NCBI RefSeq assembly: GCF_000744285.1
Contig: NZ_JQLQ01000002.1
Coordinates: 2,486,501 to 2,550,500 of the forward strand
Direction of reading: 5' to 3'
Source: Carnobacterium pleistocenium FTR1
GTDB taxonomy: Bacteria > Bacillota > Bacilli > Lactobacillales > Carnobacteriaceae
DNA: 64,000 nt
The notes below the pieces were generated by a model. It saw nothing but the letters and a program-made list of their open reading frames with translations. It made no database searches and was not told the origin of the DNA. The first letter of the stretch is position 1; each line of letters opens with the position of its first letter. Positions 46,466 to 55,557 of the stretch are shown one piece after another. The translations under genes and the position numbers were made by a program.

Positions 46466-47257
46466 TCAGTCCATATCTGTTAAAAATTCAAATGCTAATT
46501 TCCCCATCTCTTCCATCCATTCTATTGCCTTCGCTTCTTCCTTCACATCTTTATTTAATGTAGCAATAAAGACAATTCGCTCTTTATATCTAAACAATGC
46601 AACATCGTGCCGGATTCTATTATCTTCACCAGTTTTATTTAGCATTTCTAAATCAGGAATCGTTCTTTCATCCAAATAACCTGGCAGTCCCGTTCGAAAC
46701 TGTTGCAGTAAAAAAGGCTTTTCTATTTGATTTTTTACTGTTGGATAGGTGTTTCCCAGCTCAATGATGTCTTTTAAAATCTCAACCGCTCCTCGTGGCG
46801 AGATTTCGTTAACTAAGCCCGATTCATAATCCATCAAGTATCGCCTTAAGGCTACTCTTTCATGCCATTTTTTTGTTTTTATCCATGCCTGTAAATTTTC
46901 TAAACCTGCATACTGAATCAACTGGTTTGTAGCCTCATTATCAGAAACGGCAATCATCAATTGTAGAAGTTCTTCAATACTCCATTCCTCAATAGAAGTC
47001 AGAATATGTAAGACTCCAGATCCATTTGCACGGCTTGTCTTTGAAACGTTCATTTTGTGCATCAGATTAACGTTTCCTTGAATGGCTTGCTCGTAATAAT
47101 AAAGATAGATTGGGAGCTTGATGATGCTCGCAGCAGGAAATAACTCTTCTTCATTTTTACCAACTAATTTTTGCGTTTCATCATGAATATAGATTCCACT
47201 TTCAATAAAAGGTGCAAATTTAGGTTCTAAAACGTGTAGTTCCTTATCCCACTCCAT
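46466..47257 (-). CDS. Class A beta-lactamase-like serine hydrolase
   Basis: The 263-aa protein has the penicillin-binding fold motifs SIIK (S44-K47), SDN (in VSDNEATN) and KTG (in LNKTGEDN). It lacks a signal peptide and the clear Glu-166 omega loop of true class A beta-lactamases, so it is more likely a D-amino-acid peptidase acting in the cytosol. The ATG at 47257 has GAGGGTGAAA upstream, while the longer frame has none. With NlpC/P60 and OppA it suggests processing of murein-derived peptides. It could still be a beta-lactamase; sequence alone cannot settle this. Confidence 0.8.
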   Translation of the reverse strand: MEWDKELHVLEPKFAPFIESGIYIHDETQKLVGKNEEELFPAASIIKLPIYLYYYEQAIQGNVNLMHKMNVSKTSRANGSGVLHILTSIEEWSIEELLQLMIAVSDNEATNQLIQYAGLENLQAWIKTKKWHERVALRRYLMDYESGLVNEISPRGAVEILKDIIELGNTYPTVKNQIEKPFLLQQFRTGLPGYLDERTIPDLEMLNKTGEDNRIRHDVALFRYKERIVFIATLNKDVKEEAKAIEWMEEMGKLAFEFLTDMD

Positions 47258-47536
47258 TTTCACCCTCATTTCTTTTTTTATTTTTACAATAAAAAAACAC
47301 ATCGAAAACTCATTTCCTTGTTATCTTAATTTAATTATATAGAATTTGGTCATCCATCGCAACAAGTATGAACATCGCTTACATTCTAACTATTCCTTAT
47401 CTCATCTACTGCACTCGTTTAGCTACTATAAAATATTTGCTACCAATTGATTCCTTAGATAAGAAAAAGCAGGTGTACGTTTCAATTTATTTTTTTATAC
47501 GGTGTCAGAAAACAGACCTAATTGACAATTTCAAAT

Positions 47537-47577
47537 CAAAAAAGGGCGCTGAGATTTTCATCTCAACACCCTTTTTA
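47537..47577 (-). terminator. Terminator after the DUF1846 gene
   Basis: AAAAAGGG...TGAGA / TCTCA...CCCTTTTT forms a stem with a T-run on the minus strand immediately past the stop at 47581. Confidence 0.75.
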
Positions 47578-47580
47578 TCT

Positions 47581-49089
47581 TTAAATGTAATACAAATTTT
47601 CTGATGGGTAAAATGGATCACATGTGATATCTAATCCTAATTTACGAAGCGTTTGTTCATCATCTTTATTCAACATCACCGTTGAGTGTGCTTGAACATC
47701 TTGTAACTCCGATAATTTATTGTAGGCTAATTGAGCTGTTGGGTTAGTGACTGCGCTTATCGCAAGGGCAATCAGAACTTCATTTGCATTCAACGCTGCC
47801 ATTTTACTATGAAGATCCTTCACTTTAAGTTTTTGGATCGTTTCTAGAATATTTGGAGATAATAAATGAATTTCATCTGAAATATGAGCCAAAACCTTAA
47901 TTGAATTTAAAATAGCTGCAGAACAAGAATCCATTAGAGCAGTTGTTCTACCCGTTACAAGTTGACCATCAGGCAATTCAAACGCAATAACTGCTGGCAT
48001 ATCAGTCACTTCTGAATGTTCTCTTATGTGCTCAGCGTATTTACGAGCTGGAGCGACTGGCACTCTATCTTCTTTTTTTAGTTCGACTTCTTCCATGATC
48101 AATTTCATGTGATTTAGAATTTCTTCATCAATCAGCCCTTTTTTAAAATCACACTCCGTCAAAAAGCTTCTGCGGATGATTTCTTGCTTAGAGGCTTCTT
48201 TGATAACTTCATCATCAATAATACCAAATCCTACACGGTTAACTCCCATATCTGTTGGAGATTGATAGACAGATTCTTTTCCAGTAATTTTTTCAATGAT
48301 TTTTTTAATCACTGGGAATGTTTCAAGATCACGATTGTAATTGATTGCGACTTGATTGTATTTTTCAAAGTGGAAATTATCAATCATATTCACATCTTTT
48401 AAATCTACCGTGGCTGCTTCATAAGCAATATTAAGTGGGTGTTTTAATGGCACATTCCAAACTGGAAAAGTTTCAAATTTTGAATACCCAGCTGTTTTCC
48501 CTTGGTGGCGCTCATGATAAAGTTGATTCAAACATGTTGCCAATTTCCCACTTCCAGGACCTGGCGCTGTGACAACAACAATTGGTTTCGTTGTTGGAAT
48601 ATAGTCATTTTTTGCAAATCCTTCTTCACTTACAATCGTATCGATAGCTGATGGATATCCCTCAATTGCAGCATGCGTAAATACTTTAATGTCTCTTCTT
48701 TCTAGCTTATTAATAAAGAGGTTTGTAGAAGGCTGGCCATTATAGCGAGTGATTACTACACTGTTTACTTCTAGACCATATCCTCTTAGTTCATCAATCA
48801 ATCTTAAAACATCCATATCGTAAGTAATACCATAATCGCCGCGAATTTTATTGCGTTCGATATCTCCAGCGTACACACAAATAATGATTTCAGCCTGATC
48901 TTTTAGTTTTTGCAATAATTTGATTTTGGCATTCTCATCAAATCCTGGCAATACACGCTTAGCATGCTTATCTCCAATAAGTTTTCCACCAAATTCAAGA
49001 TACAATTTATCGTAATCATTTACTCGTTCAAGAATATATTTTGACTGTTCTTCAATGTATTTTTGTGGATCGAACCCTACTTTTTTAAT
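47581..49089 (-). CDS. DUF1846 family protein with apparent ATT start
   Basis: The 502-aa product matches the size and start of DUF1846 proteins, which form a hexameric ATP/nucleotide-binding fold of unknown role. AGGAGG lies seven bases before an ATT codon (49089-49087), followed by [18 protein letters not shown], exactly the family's N terminus. No ATG, GTG or TTG exists in frame between an upstream TAA and this ATT. The next possible start is a TTG at 49005 without an SD, which would remove 28 conserved residues. Body motifs include [16 protein letters not shown]. Monocistronic. Confidence 0.87.
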   Translation of the reverse strand: MKKVGFDPQKYIEEQSKYILERVNDYDKLYLEFGGKLIGDKHAKRVLPGFDENAKIKLLQKLKDQAEIIICVYAGDIERNKIRGDYGITYDMDVLRLIDELRGYGLEVNSVVITRYNGQPSTNLFINKLERRDIKVFTHAAIEGYPSAIDTIVSEEGFAKNDYIPTTKPIVVVTAPGPGSGKLATCLNQLYHERHQGKTAGYSKFETFPVWNVPLKHPLNIAYEAATVDLKDVNMIDNFHFEKYNQVAINYNRDLETFPVIKKIIEKITGKESVYQSPTDMGVNRVGFGIIDDEVIKEASKQEIIRRSFLTECDFKKGLIDEEILNHMKLIMEEVELKKEDRVPVAPARKYAEHIREHSEVTDMPAVIAFELPDGQLVTGRTTALMDSCSAAILNSIKVLAHISDEIHLLSPNILETIQKLKVKDLHSKMAALNANEVLIALAISAVTNPTAQLAYNKLSELQDVQAHSTVMLNKDDEQTLRKLGLDITCDPFYPSENLYYI

Positions 49090-49218
49090 ATGCTTTCCTC
49101 CTATATATTTACTTATATGTTGCCTAAATTTAATACTTTATTTTTACATCCTTTTCAATTATAGGGGTTTATTTTTTATAATCAATATATTTTCTCTATG
49201 AAATTTTTAATCCTATTA

Positions 49219-49277
49219 AAAAACACTGAACTAAACTTCAGCAATCAAAAGCGAAAGTTTAATCCAGTGTTTTCTAA
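49219..49277 (-). terminator. Terminator after the AlkZ-like gene
   Basis: AAAACACTG and TTTAGTTCAGTGTTTT arms, with inner AAACTT / AAGTTT, form an imperfect stem ending in a T-run; it lies 30 bases past the gene's stop. Confidence 0.7.
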
Positions 49278-49306
49278 TTTTAAAGATACTATTTCTTACT
49301 ATTCAA

Positions 49307-50401
49307 TTAAAGAATCGTTTCAACAGTAAGCACTCCTAAAGACTTTTTGAAAAAATAACAGTAATGTTCAGCTGCTTGTTTCAACCGATTTTTTGAAATA
49401 AAAATCGTCGGTACCAATTGGATTGTCAGATCGATACTTGCTGCTTGATGAACAGGTTTCCAACTGCCGACTACCTGTCCATTTTCAATTAGAGGGAAAA
49501 AGAAACCACTTTTTTGTGGATCTATTTTTGAATAAACTTCTGCAGAGAAGACATCCGTTCGGTCTTTATAGCCTATTAAGTATTCATCAAGACTGGGAAG
49601 TAAAGTGAGATTTAAAACTTTCTCGGATTTAATTACCTGTCGATCTATGGGCAACCAATATTCTTTTTTATTTCTACTTTCTGTAAACAATTCATTATCT
49701 GCTAACTGCATTCCTTTTTTAGCCTTAGCTATCGTTAAACCGGCCCACCAAGCAAAATCATGAACAGTAGCGGGTCCATGACTCGTTACATAACGGATAG
49801 CTAATTTTTTTAAGGCTTTTTCTTGAGAGAGTAAATTCCCTTTTGGCATCCAGTCTTCAATCAATAGAAAGGTTTGCTGCTTGCCTTTCATCGGTCCAAT
49901 AAAAATCATGCCACTTTGAGCTGCGTACCACAAGATATGGTACAATCGTTGATTACTTGTATCAATATCTGCGTTTTCAAGTACCGTTCGTATTTCTGGT
50001 CTCGTTAATTGTTGTTGTTTTTTTAACGCCAAGTAAAGAATTTCTTTAGCTTGATTTAACTGATGTACCGTTAAACCTGTATTTTTTTCTACATGACCTA
50101 AATGTTTGTTTATCATGCTTTCAGATGAAAGTTCAATCATCCATGAAACATCCTGAATAGAAACAAAATGAATGGTATGACGCATGATCCATGTTCGAAT
50201 AATTTTTTTCTCGAAAATAGCTTGCTCCACTTCTGATATGGTGCTCCCCGGTGTCCTCAGTCCAATAGCCCATAAAGCCATCTTATAGTCTTGTGCTTGA
50301 ACGGCACCCATCCATTCTACCGTTTCTTCAGCTGATTGAAAATGTTCTCCTTCAATTCGTTGAGTATACAAACGTTGGTAAGGAATACTGGTTACATCCA
50401 T
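49307..50401 (-). CDS. AlkZ-like DNA glycosylase (winged-helix DUF1006/YcaQ family)
   Basis: The 364-aa protein belongs to the HTH_42 (AlkZ/YcaQ) superfamily. The QxQ catalytic motif is at residues 35-37 (VQAQDYK); AlkZ uses a Gln-x-Gln pair to open alkyl-adduct and crosslinked bases, whereas YcaQ has Gln-x-Asp. It contains three winged-helix domains by size. Members protect against DNA crosslinks such as azinomycin adducts or give broader alkylation resistance. The SD GGGAG precedes the start. Alone in its unit. Confidence 0.83.
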   Translation of the reverse strand: MDVTSIPYQRLYTQRIEGEHFQSAEETVEWMGAVQAQDYKMALWAIGLRTPGSTISEVEQAIFEKKIIRTWIMRHTIHFVSIQDVSWMIELSSESMINKHLGHVEKNTGLTVHQLNQAKEILYLALKKQQQLTRPEIRTVLENADIDTSNQRLYHILWYAAQSGMIFIGPMKGKQQTFLLIEDWMPKGNLLSQEKALKKLAIRYVTSHGPATVHDFAWWAGLTIAKAKKGMQLADNELFTESRNKKEYWLPIDRQVIKSEKVLNLTLLPSLDEYLIGYKDRTDVFSAEVYSKIDPQKSGFFFPLIENGQVVGSWKPVHQAASIDLTIQLVPTIFISKNRLKQAAEHYCYFFKKSLGVLTVETIL

Positions 50402-50486
50402 ATCATCACACTCCCTGATTCGATTAAATCATGAGCCTAGTTTTTTTGCTTCTAAATAATTAGAGCTAGTAATTTGGATCAACGGA

Positions 50487-51011
50487 TTATTCGCGCCAAG
50501 CTATAGCTAAACCTTTCAAAAAGTTTCTAGCGTATCGATCGCCACATTCTTTGTAATTTCGATGCCCTTCTTTTCTAAAGACCGCGCTTAATTCACTTTT
50601 TGATATTTGAACGCCCGCATTTCCTAAAATACCTAACATATCTTCACTTGAAAGGGAAAGAGCTATTTTAATTTTTTTAAGCAACATATTATTCACATTT
50701 TCATTGGTTATCATCATTGGTACTTTTTTTTCTGGTTCATTGACGGCTGACTCTTTTTTGCCTCTTTTGAATATGATCAAACCATTTAAAAAAAATTCTA
50801 ACGTTTGATTAGAGCATTTTTTCATATATTCATTTTCTTGGAAATCATTTTCTTTTGCATTATCGGCATCTTGCTTCTTTGCTTTATCCAACATTTTCTT
50901 GATGTCTTCTTTTGCTATATCTAATCCGCCTAATTTAAAAATCTCTACCATTTCTGTATCTTTGATATCTAAAGCATATCGTAGTCTTACTAATCGATCG
51001 TTGTTGTTCAT
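50487..51011 (-). CDS. DUF1456 family protein (YehS-like)
   Basis: The 174-aa protein has two copies of the DUF1456 motif: NDRLVRLRYALDIKD at residue 4 and MLLKKIKIALSLSSED about residue 105, each followed by ELSA-type acidic helix. Function unknown; E. coli YehS is the reference member. It is rich in Lys and has a low-complexity linker. GGAGGG lies nine bases before the ATG. No membrane segment. Confidence 0.9.
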   Translation of the reverse strand: MNNNDRLVRLRYALDIKDTEMVEIFKLGGLDIAKEDIKKMLDKAKKQDADNAKENDFQENEYMKKCSNQTLEFFLNGLIIFKRGKKESAVNEPEKKVPMMITNENVNNMLLKKIKIALSLSSEDMLGILGNAGVQISKSELSAVFRKEGHRNYKECGDRYARNFLKGLAIAWRE

Positions 51012-51127
51012 ATTATTTTACCCTCCAAGAGCTGTTTAAAATTTTTATCTCCCATTAGTATAAAGCTTTATTGCCCTTATTGCATCCTTTGTCCAAAGAT
51101 AAGATTTATTTTATTTTCAGTAAAAAG

Positions 51128-52372
51128 TTATTCATTCTCTTCTTTTGGTACACCTGCCCTCAAAAGTTGGTTGTCATTAAACATAAATAACATCACAATA
51201 AGCAGCAATAGGCCAGAGACTAAGAGAAGCCATTCAATCCGAACGAGATCTGCCAGTGGGCCAAAAAAAAGCATTCCTAATGGCATCATTGCTGTAGCAA
51301 TCATTGTTTCTACTCCAAATACTCTTCCTAAATAGTCTTCTGCTACTTTTTCTTGAAGCAACACAATCGTTGTTGCACTTAATAACGGTATGACCAAACC
51401 AAATAAAGCCATAACAAGAGAGTAGAACCAAAAATTAGAAATTATACCTAAAAGAACAGTGCATACTCCCATCATTAAAATAGCAAACGCAATCGAATGT
51501 ATTCGATTCTTAAATCCTCCCCAAAAAGCGACCATCAGACCTCCAACAATCATGCCTGTCGAAAAGGCTACTTCGATCATCGTCAGCCTCCACACATCAT
51601 TCCCAAAGGTACGTGTCACTTGTAAAGGTGTCAAGAAAGAAACTGGAGCTGCCAATAAATAGGCTAACGAGAAATAACTATATAGCTTCTTTAAAAATGC
51701 TCGATTTTTAATGTAAATAAACCCTAATTTAAGGTCAGCTAGATAAGAACTTTCTTGAACATGCACAGCTTTATTATGAGAAGGAATTTTCAAGAAAAAG
51801 GCTAAGATAATGATAGCCACTATTGCTGTAAAAACATCAATAAAGAAAATAATCTCGAGTGAAGCAAAGTTTAATAATGCCCCACTTGCCATTGGTGAAA
51901 TTAGCATTGTAAGAGCTTGGATACTTCCATTGAATCCATTAACTTTAGTTAATTTATCTTCTGGTACAATTTGAGGCAATACTGCACTAACAGCCGGAAT
52001 TTGAATTCCTGCGCCTAAAGCTCGAATAGCTGAAGCAACCAATAAGGCCCCTATTGAGCCTTGTCCGCTTAAAAATAAAAAAATCAAAAGTAAAGTGGAA
52101 ACTGCAATGACCGCATCCGAAAGAATAATGAGTTTTTTACGATCGTAACGATCTGCCCATACTCCAGCAAAAGGTGACAAGAAGAAAGTTGGTAAAAATC
52201 CAAAAATAACGGATAACGTCATAATTACACCCGACTGCTCTCTTAAAGTGAGGTACCATGTAATTGCGTACTGGACTAGTGAAGACCCCAACAATGAAAT
52301 TGTTTGACTACTCAGAAATAATATAATCATCCTTTGCCAATTTAAATTCATTTGATTTGTCGGTTGTTTCAC
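51128..52372 (-). CDS. MFS transporter (multidrug exporter-like)
   Basis: The 414-aa protein has about twelve hydrophobic segments and the MFS motif A (GVWADRYDRKKLI near residue 72) typical of the DHA3/enterobactin-exporter-like group that includes macrolide efflux (Mef). The start is the GTG at 52372 behind AGGAGG. The substrate is unknown; drug efflux is an inference from the group. No regulator adjacent. Confidence 0.88.
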   Translation of the reverse strand: MKQPTNQMNLNWQRMIILFLSSQTISLLGSSLVQYAITWYLTLREQSGVIMTLSVIFGFLPTFFLSPFAGVWADRYDRKKLIILSDAVIAVSTLLLIFLFLSGQGSIGALLVASAIRALGAGIQIPAVSAVLPQIVPEDKLTKVNGFNGSIQALTMLISPMASGALLNFASLEIIFFIDVFTAIVAIIILAFFLKIPSHNKAVHVQESSYLADLKLGFIYIKNRAFLKKLYSYFSLAYLLAAPVSFLTPLQVTRTFGNDVWRLTMIEVAFSTGMIVGGLMVAFWGGFKNRIHSIAFAILMMGVCTVLLGIISNFWFYSLVMALFGLVIPLLSATTIVLLQEKVAEDYLGRVFGVETMIATAMMPLGMLFFGPLADLVRIEWLLLVSGLLLLIVMLFMFNDNQLLRAGVPKEENE

Positions 52373-52624
52373 ACTATTACCTCCTAATAAGCGTGTATTC
52401 GACTACACGTTTCTGGTTCCCTTTTCTATTCATTAATAGTATACAATAGACTTTATTAAACCAGTAGTTACAGGTATTGAAATTTATCCTCATTCATAAA
52501 ATTAGAGATAATTTATCAAATAAAAAAATAACAGTAAATATCCAATAGACTGCGCTTGATAATCTACTTATTTATTAATCATTTGTTGTAATTTCAATTA
52601 TTTACTGCTAGAATAAGGCAAAGC
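52373..52624. other. Intergenic region before the PyrR attenuator
   Basis: AT-rich and without open frames with an SD. I see no clear repeats or hairpins before the attenuator. The pyrP promoter is presumably within the last 100 bases; TTGTAATTTCAA-like sequences near 52583 and TAGAAT near 52610 are possible elements only. Confidence 0.4.
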
Positions 52625-52735
52625 AGAGTCCTTTTAAATTAATCCTGAGAGATTAAAAAGGGTAACAAGTCAATTTATGATACGATACCTGAGGTCCTTT
52701 TGCGAATATACCATTCAAAGAGGGCATTTTTTGTG
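52625..52735 (+). promoter_or_regulatory. PyrR-type attenuator of pyrP
   Basis: The leader has a PyrR-binding loop AATCCTGAGAGATT on a stem CCTTTT / AAAAGG (around 52631-52660), followed by a terminator GTCCTTTT-GAAT / ATTC-AAGAGGGC with a T-run (52695-52735). Pyrimidine nucleotide-bound PyrR would stabilise the first stem and allow termination. The fit to the Bacillus ARUCCnGAGAGGYU rule is close. Confidence 0.85.
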
Positions 52736-52758
52736 CCCAAAAATAGGAGGAATCGTAC

Positions 52759-54033
52759 ATGTCAAGCAAGAAAATTATTCAAGTCGATGAAAAAGTCCCA
52801 GGAAAATTATTGGTTCCATTAAGTTTACAACATACATTTGCTATGTTTGGTGCTTCAGTATTAGTGCCTATTATCTTCGGCATTGACCCCAGCATTGTGT
52901 TATTAATGAACGGAATTTCAACTTTATTATTTATTTTTATCACCAAAGGAAAATCGCCAGCTTATCTTGGTTCAAGTTTTGCCTTTATCGGGCCAACAAG
53001 CATCATTATTGCCAATCAAGGTTTTGCATACGCACAAGGAGCTTTCGTTGTCTTAGGGATCATTGGCTGTCTTTTAGCCATATTTATCAGACGTGTAGGT
53101 ACAGCATGGATCAATATCGTTCTTCCACCAGCTGCAATGGGCGCTGTCGTTGCATTAATCGGATTAGAATTAGCTGGCAACACCGTTCAAGGCGGTTCAA
53201 TCGGCGCAAACTTAATGACGGATACTGCCGCATCACAGGATTTCATCGTCTTTTTCATTACTTTAGGTGTAGCTATTTTAGGTTCAGTACTGTTTAAAGG
53301 ATTTTTATCTACGATTCCAATTTTAATTTCAATAGTTATTGGTTACATCTCTGCTGCTGCTTTTGGAATGGTCGACTTCACACCTTTAATGGAAACATCA
53401 CTGTTTACTATGCCTCATTTTCAATGGGCAAAATTTGATGTGAATGCCATATTGACCATGCTACCAGTTCTTCTTGTCTTAACTTCTGAACATATTGGAC
53501 ATCAAGTCGTCACTTCAAATGTTATCGGTCGTGATTTGATAAAAGATCCAGGATTACATCGCTCTCTATTTGCTGACTATTTTGCCTCTGCTCTATCTGG
53601 TTTGATCGGTGGGGTACCAACAACCACTTACGGAGAAAACATTGGCGTTATGGCGATTACGCGTGTGTATAGTGTTCGCGTTATTGCTGGAGCAGCTATC
53701 TTCTCAATCTGTATAGCTTTTATTGGACCCTTAGCTGCATTAATTTCTACGATCCCTGGAAACGTCATCGGAGGAGTCACCTTCTTACTTTACGGAATGA
53801 TCGGGACAAGCGGACTGCGTCTATTAGTTGAATCAAAAGTAGATTACAGTAAATCAAAAAATTTGATTTTAACTTCTATTGTGCTAGTTTCTGGTTTAAG
53901 CGGGCTAACTGTTAACTTTGCGGGAATTGAACTAAAAGGGATGATTCTTGCAAGTGTTGTCGGAATCGTTTTAAGTGTAGCCTTTTATTTATTTGAAAAA
54001 GCCGGCTTAATGAATGAATCAGATGAAGATTAA
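52759..54033 (+). CDS. pyrP: Uracil permease
   Basis: NCS2-family proton:uracil symporter. The 424-aa protein has about 14 hydrophobic segments and the family's motifs SLQHTFAMFGASVLVP near residue 22, LTSEHIGHQ near residue 233 and GGVPTTTYGENIGVMA near residue 284, where Glu binds the base. The PyrR attenuator upstream confirms uracil/pyrimidine specificity rather than xanthine. AGGAGG precedes the start. Monocistronic. Confidence 0.96.
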   Translation: MSSKKIIQVDEKVPGKLLVPLSLQHTFAMFGASVLVPIIFGIDPSIVLLMNGISTLLFIFITKGKSPAYLGSSFAFIGPTSIIIANQGFAYAQGAFVVLGIIGCLLAIFIRRVGTAWINIVLPPAAMGAVVALIGLELAGNTVQGGSIGANLMTDTAASQDFIVFFITLGVAILGSVLFKGFLSTIPILISIVIGYISAAAFGMVDFTPLMETSLFTMPHFQWAKFDVNAILTMLPVLLVLTSEHIGHQVVTSNVIGRDLIKDPGLHRSLFADYFASALSGLIGGVPTTTYGENIGVMAITRVYSVRVIAGAAIFSICIAFIGPLAALISTIPGNVIGGVTFLLYGMIGTSGLRLLVESKVDYSKSKNLILTSIVLVSGLSGLTVNFAGIELKGMILASVVGIVLSVAFYLFEKAGLMNESDED

Positions 54034-54040
54034 ATACAAA

Positions 54041-54106
54041 TAAAAAAAGCTGAGTACCCATTTCTTTCTATTATCATAATAGAAGAAATGGGTGCTCAGC
54101 TTTTTA
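54041..54106. terminator. Long bidirectional terminator
   Basis: A stem of more than 20 bp (AAAAAAGCTGAG and CTCAGCTTTTT arms with inner CCCATTTCTT / AAGAAATGGG) separates pyrP from the converging Nudix gene. Confidence 0.88.
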
Positions 54107-54676
54107 TTTAGGCTCACTAGCGATAGTTTTTAATTTATTATTCAGTTTTTCGTAGACAATTTTCATTTCTGGCTCAGAGCATGCTTCAACTGCTTCAACT
54201 AAATCCATCCATTTTATTGCACTATTTTCATCCGTTTTAACCGTTGTTTCTTCAGTTTCATTCGCTTCGATCAAATAGGTCACGTTCAAATGCAGATGTG
54301 TTGCAATTGGATTGCTTTTTTTTATATGGCTGGGAACGCCTAATATTTCTAATGAGTATATGTCTTTCAAAATTGGGAAAATACCGACTAAACCGGTTTC
54401 TTCTGTTGTTTCTTTCAGAGCCACTTCTAATAAGTCTTCATTGCCATCTGCATGCCCACCGATCCAGGACCACGATTGATAAATATTATGATACGCCATC
54501 AAGACCTTTGTACGTTCAGGATTAACGATCCAAGCTGAAGCTGTAAGATGCGCAAATTCATTTTCACGAGTCAATAAGTTATCAAAATTACTCAAATACT
54601 TTAACATCACTTCTTGTTCTTTAGCCTCTTGGAGGTCATAAGGGATGTATTGTTCAATATCATTTTTTAAATTCAT
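54104..54676 (-). CDS. Nudix hydrolase
   Basis: The 190-aa protein has the Nudix box GHADGNEDLLEVALKETTEETGL in full pattern (GX5EX7REUXEEXGU with Lys for Arg) near residue 75-97. Such enzymes hydrolyse nucleoside diphosphate derivatives. The substrate cannot be predicted; similarity to isopentenyl-diphosphate-isomerase-like Nudix proteins with a long N terminus is weak. AGGAG precedes the ATG. Alone on its strand. Confidence 0.9.
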   Translation of the reverse strand: MNLKNDIEQYIPYDLQEAKEQEVMLKYLSNFDNLLTRENEFAHLTASAWIVNPERTKVLMAYHNIYQSWSWIGGHADGNEDLLEVALKETTEETGLVGIFPILKDIYSLEILGVPSHIKKSNPIATHLHLNVTYLIEANETEETTVKTDENSAIKWMDLVEAVEACSEPEMKIVYEKLNNKLKTIASEPK

Positions 54677-54797
54677 AGCTGATCTCCTATGGAAAATTTT
54701 TATATATAGTATACCAGATAACTGGCTGAAGTTAGTTCTTTTAAAAATAATAATGAACGATTAGAACTCGTATAAAGTCTCTAAATCAATAATTGGT

Positions 54798-54849
54798 TTG
54801 ACTTGCAACGATAGCCTTCTGTATAATAAGAATCGCGTGAATTTTCACG
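54798..54849 (+). promoter_or_regulatory. Promoter and palindrome of the acetate transporter gene
   Basis: TTGACT (54798-54803), 18 bases, TATAAT (54822-54827). Just downstream an inverted repeat CGTGAA-TT-TTCACG (54836-54849) sits at the likely start point and could be an operator. Confidence 0.6.
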
Positions 54850-54879
54850 ACATTATATGGTTAAAGGGGATTTCACAAA

Positions 54880-55479
54880 ATGGATAAAGACAAATTAGGT
54901 AAAACAGTTACCTTCAAGGAAATAACTGCAAACCCTGCTCCAATTGGTTTATTAGGATTTGGAATGACTACTGTATTATTAAATCTTCATAACGCTGGAT
55001 TTTTCCCAATGGATTCAATGATTTTTGCAATGGGTATTTTTTATGGTGGATTTGCACAAGTTATTGCAGGAATTATGGAGTGGAAAAAAGACAATACTTT
55101 TGGTGCTACCGCATTTACATCATATGGTTTCTTTTGGCTATCATTGATTGCAATAAATATTTTACCTACAATGGGTTTAGGCGAAGCACCTTCTAGTCAA
55201 TCTATGGCTGCTTACTTATTTATGTGGGCTATTTTTACATTTGCTATGTTTATTGGAACGCTTAGAATCAATAGAGCTTTACAAGTTGTTTTTGGATCAT
55301 TAGCAATTTTATTCCTTTTATTAGCTTTAGGTCATTTTACTGGTTCTGCACTTATTATAACAATTGCTGGTTATGAAGGGATCATATGTGGATTTTCAGC
55401 AATTTATGCTGCAATGGCACAAATTTTGAATGAGCTTTATGAAAAAACCGTTATGCCGATCGGTGAGGTCAAAAAATAA
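54880..55479 (+). CDS. Acetate uptake transporter (YaaH/SatP family)
   Basis: The 199-aa six-segment membrane protein has the family signature [17 protein letters not shown] near residue 18 and [15 protein letters not shown] near residue 53. Members (SatP, Gpr1/Ato) move acetate, succinate or act as acetate channels. The start has AAAGGGG upstream. It has its own promoter and terminator. Confidence 0.9.
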   Translation: MDKDKLGKTVTFKEITANPAPIGLLGFGMTTVLLNLHNAGFFPMDSMIFAMGIFYGGFAQVIAGIMEWKKDNTFGATAFTSYGFFWLSLIAINILPTMGLGEAPSSQSMAAYLFMWAIFTFAMFIGTLRINRALQVVFGSLAILFLLLALGHFTGSALIITIAGYEGIICGFSAIYAAMAQILNELYEKTVMPIGEVKK

Positions 55480-55496
55480 TCAAATTAATCTGATAA

Positions 55497-55537
55497 AGGC
55501 CTGACAGTCATTCAAAATGACTGTTAGGCTTTTTTTG
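55497..55537 (+). terminator. Terminator of the acetate transporter gene
   Basis: GCCTGACAGTCATT / AATGACTGTTAGGC stem followed by TTTTTTTG. Confidence 0.9.
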
Positions 55538-55557
55538 TTTACACTAAGTTAAAGAAG

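Noticed and set aside
49006-49089. DUF1846 gene starting at TTG 49005
   Set aside because: No SD there and the upstream codons encode the conserved family N terminus behind a perfect AGGAGG.
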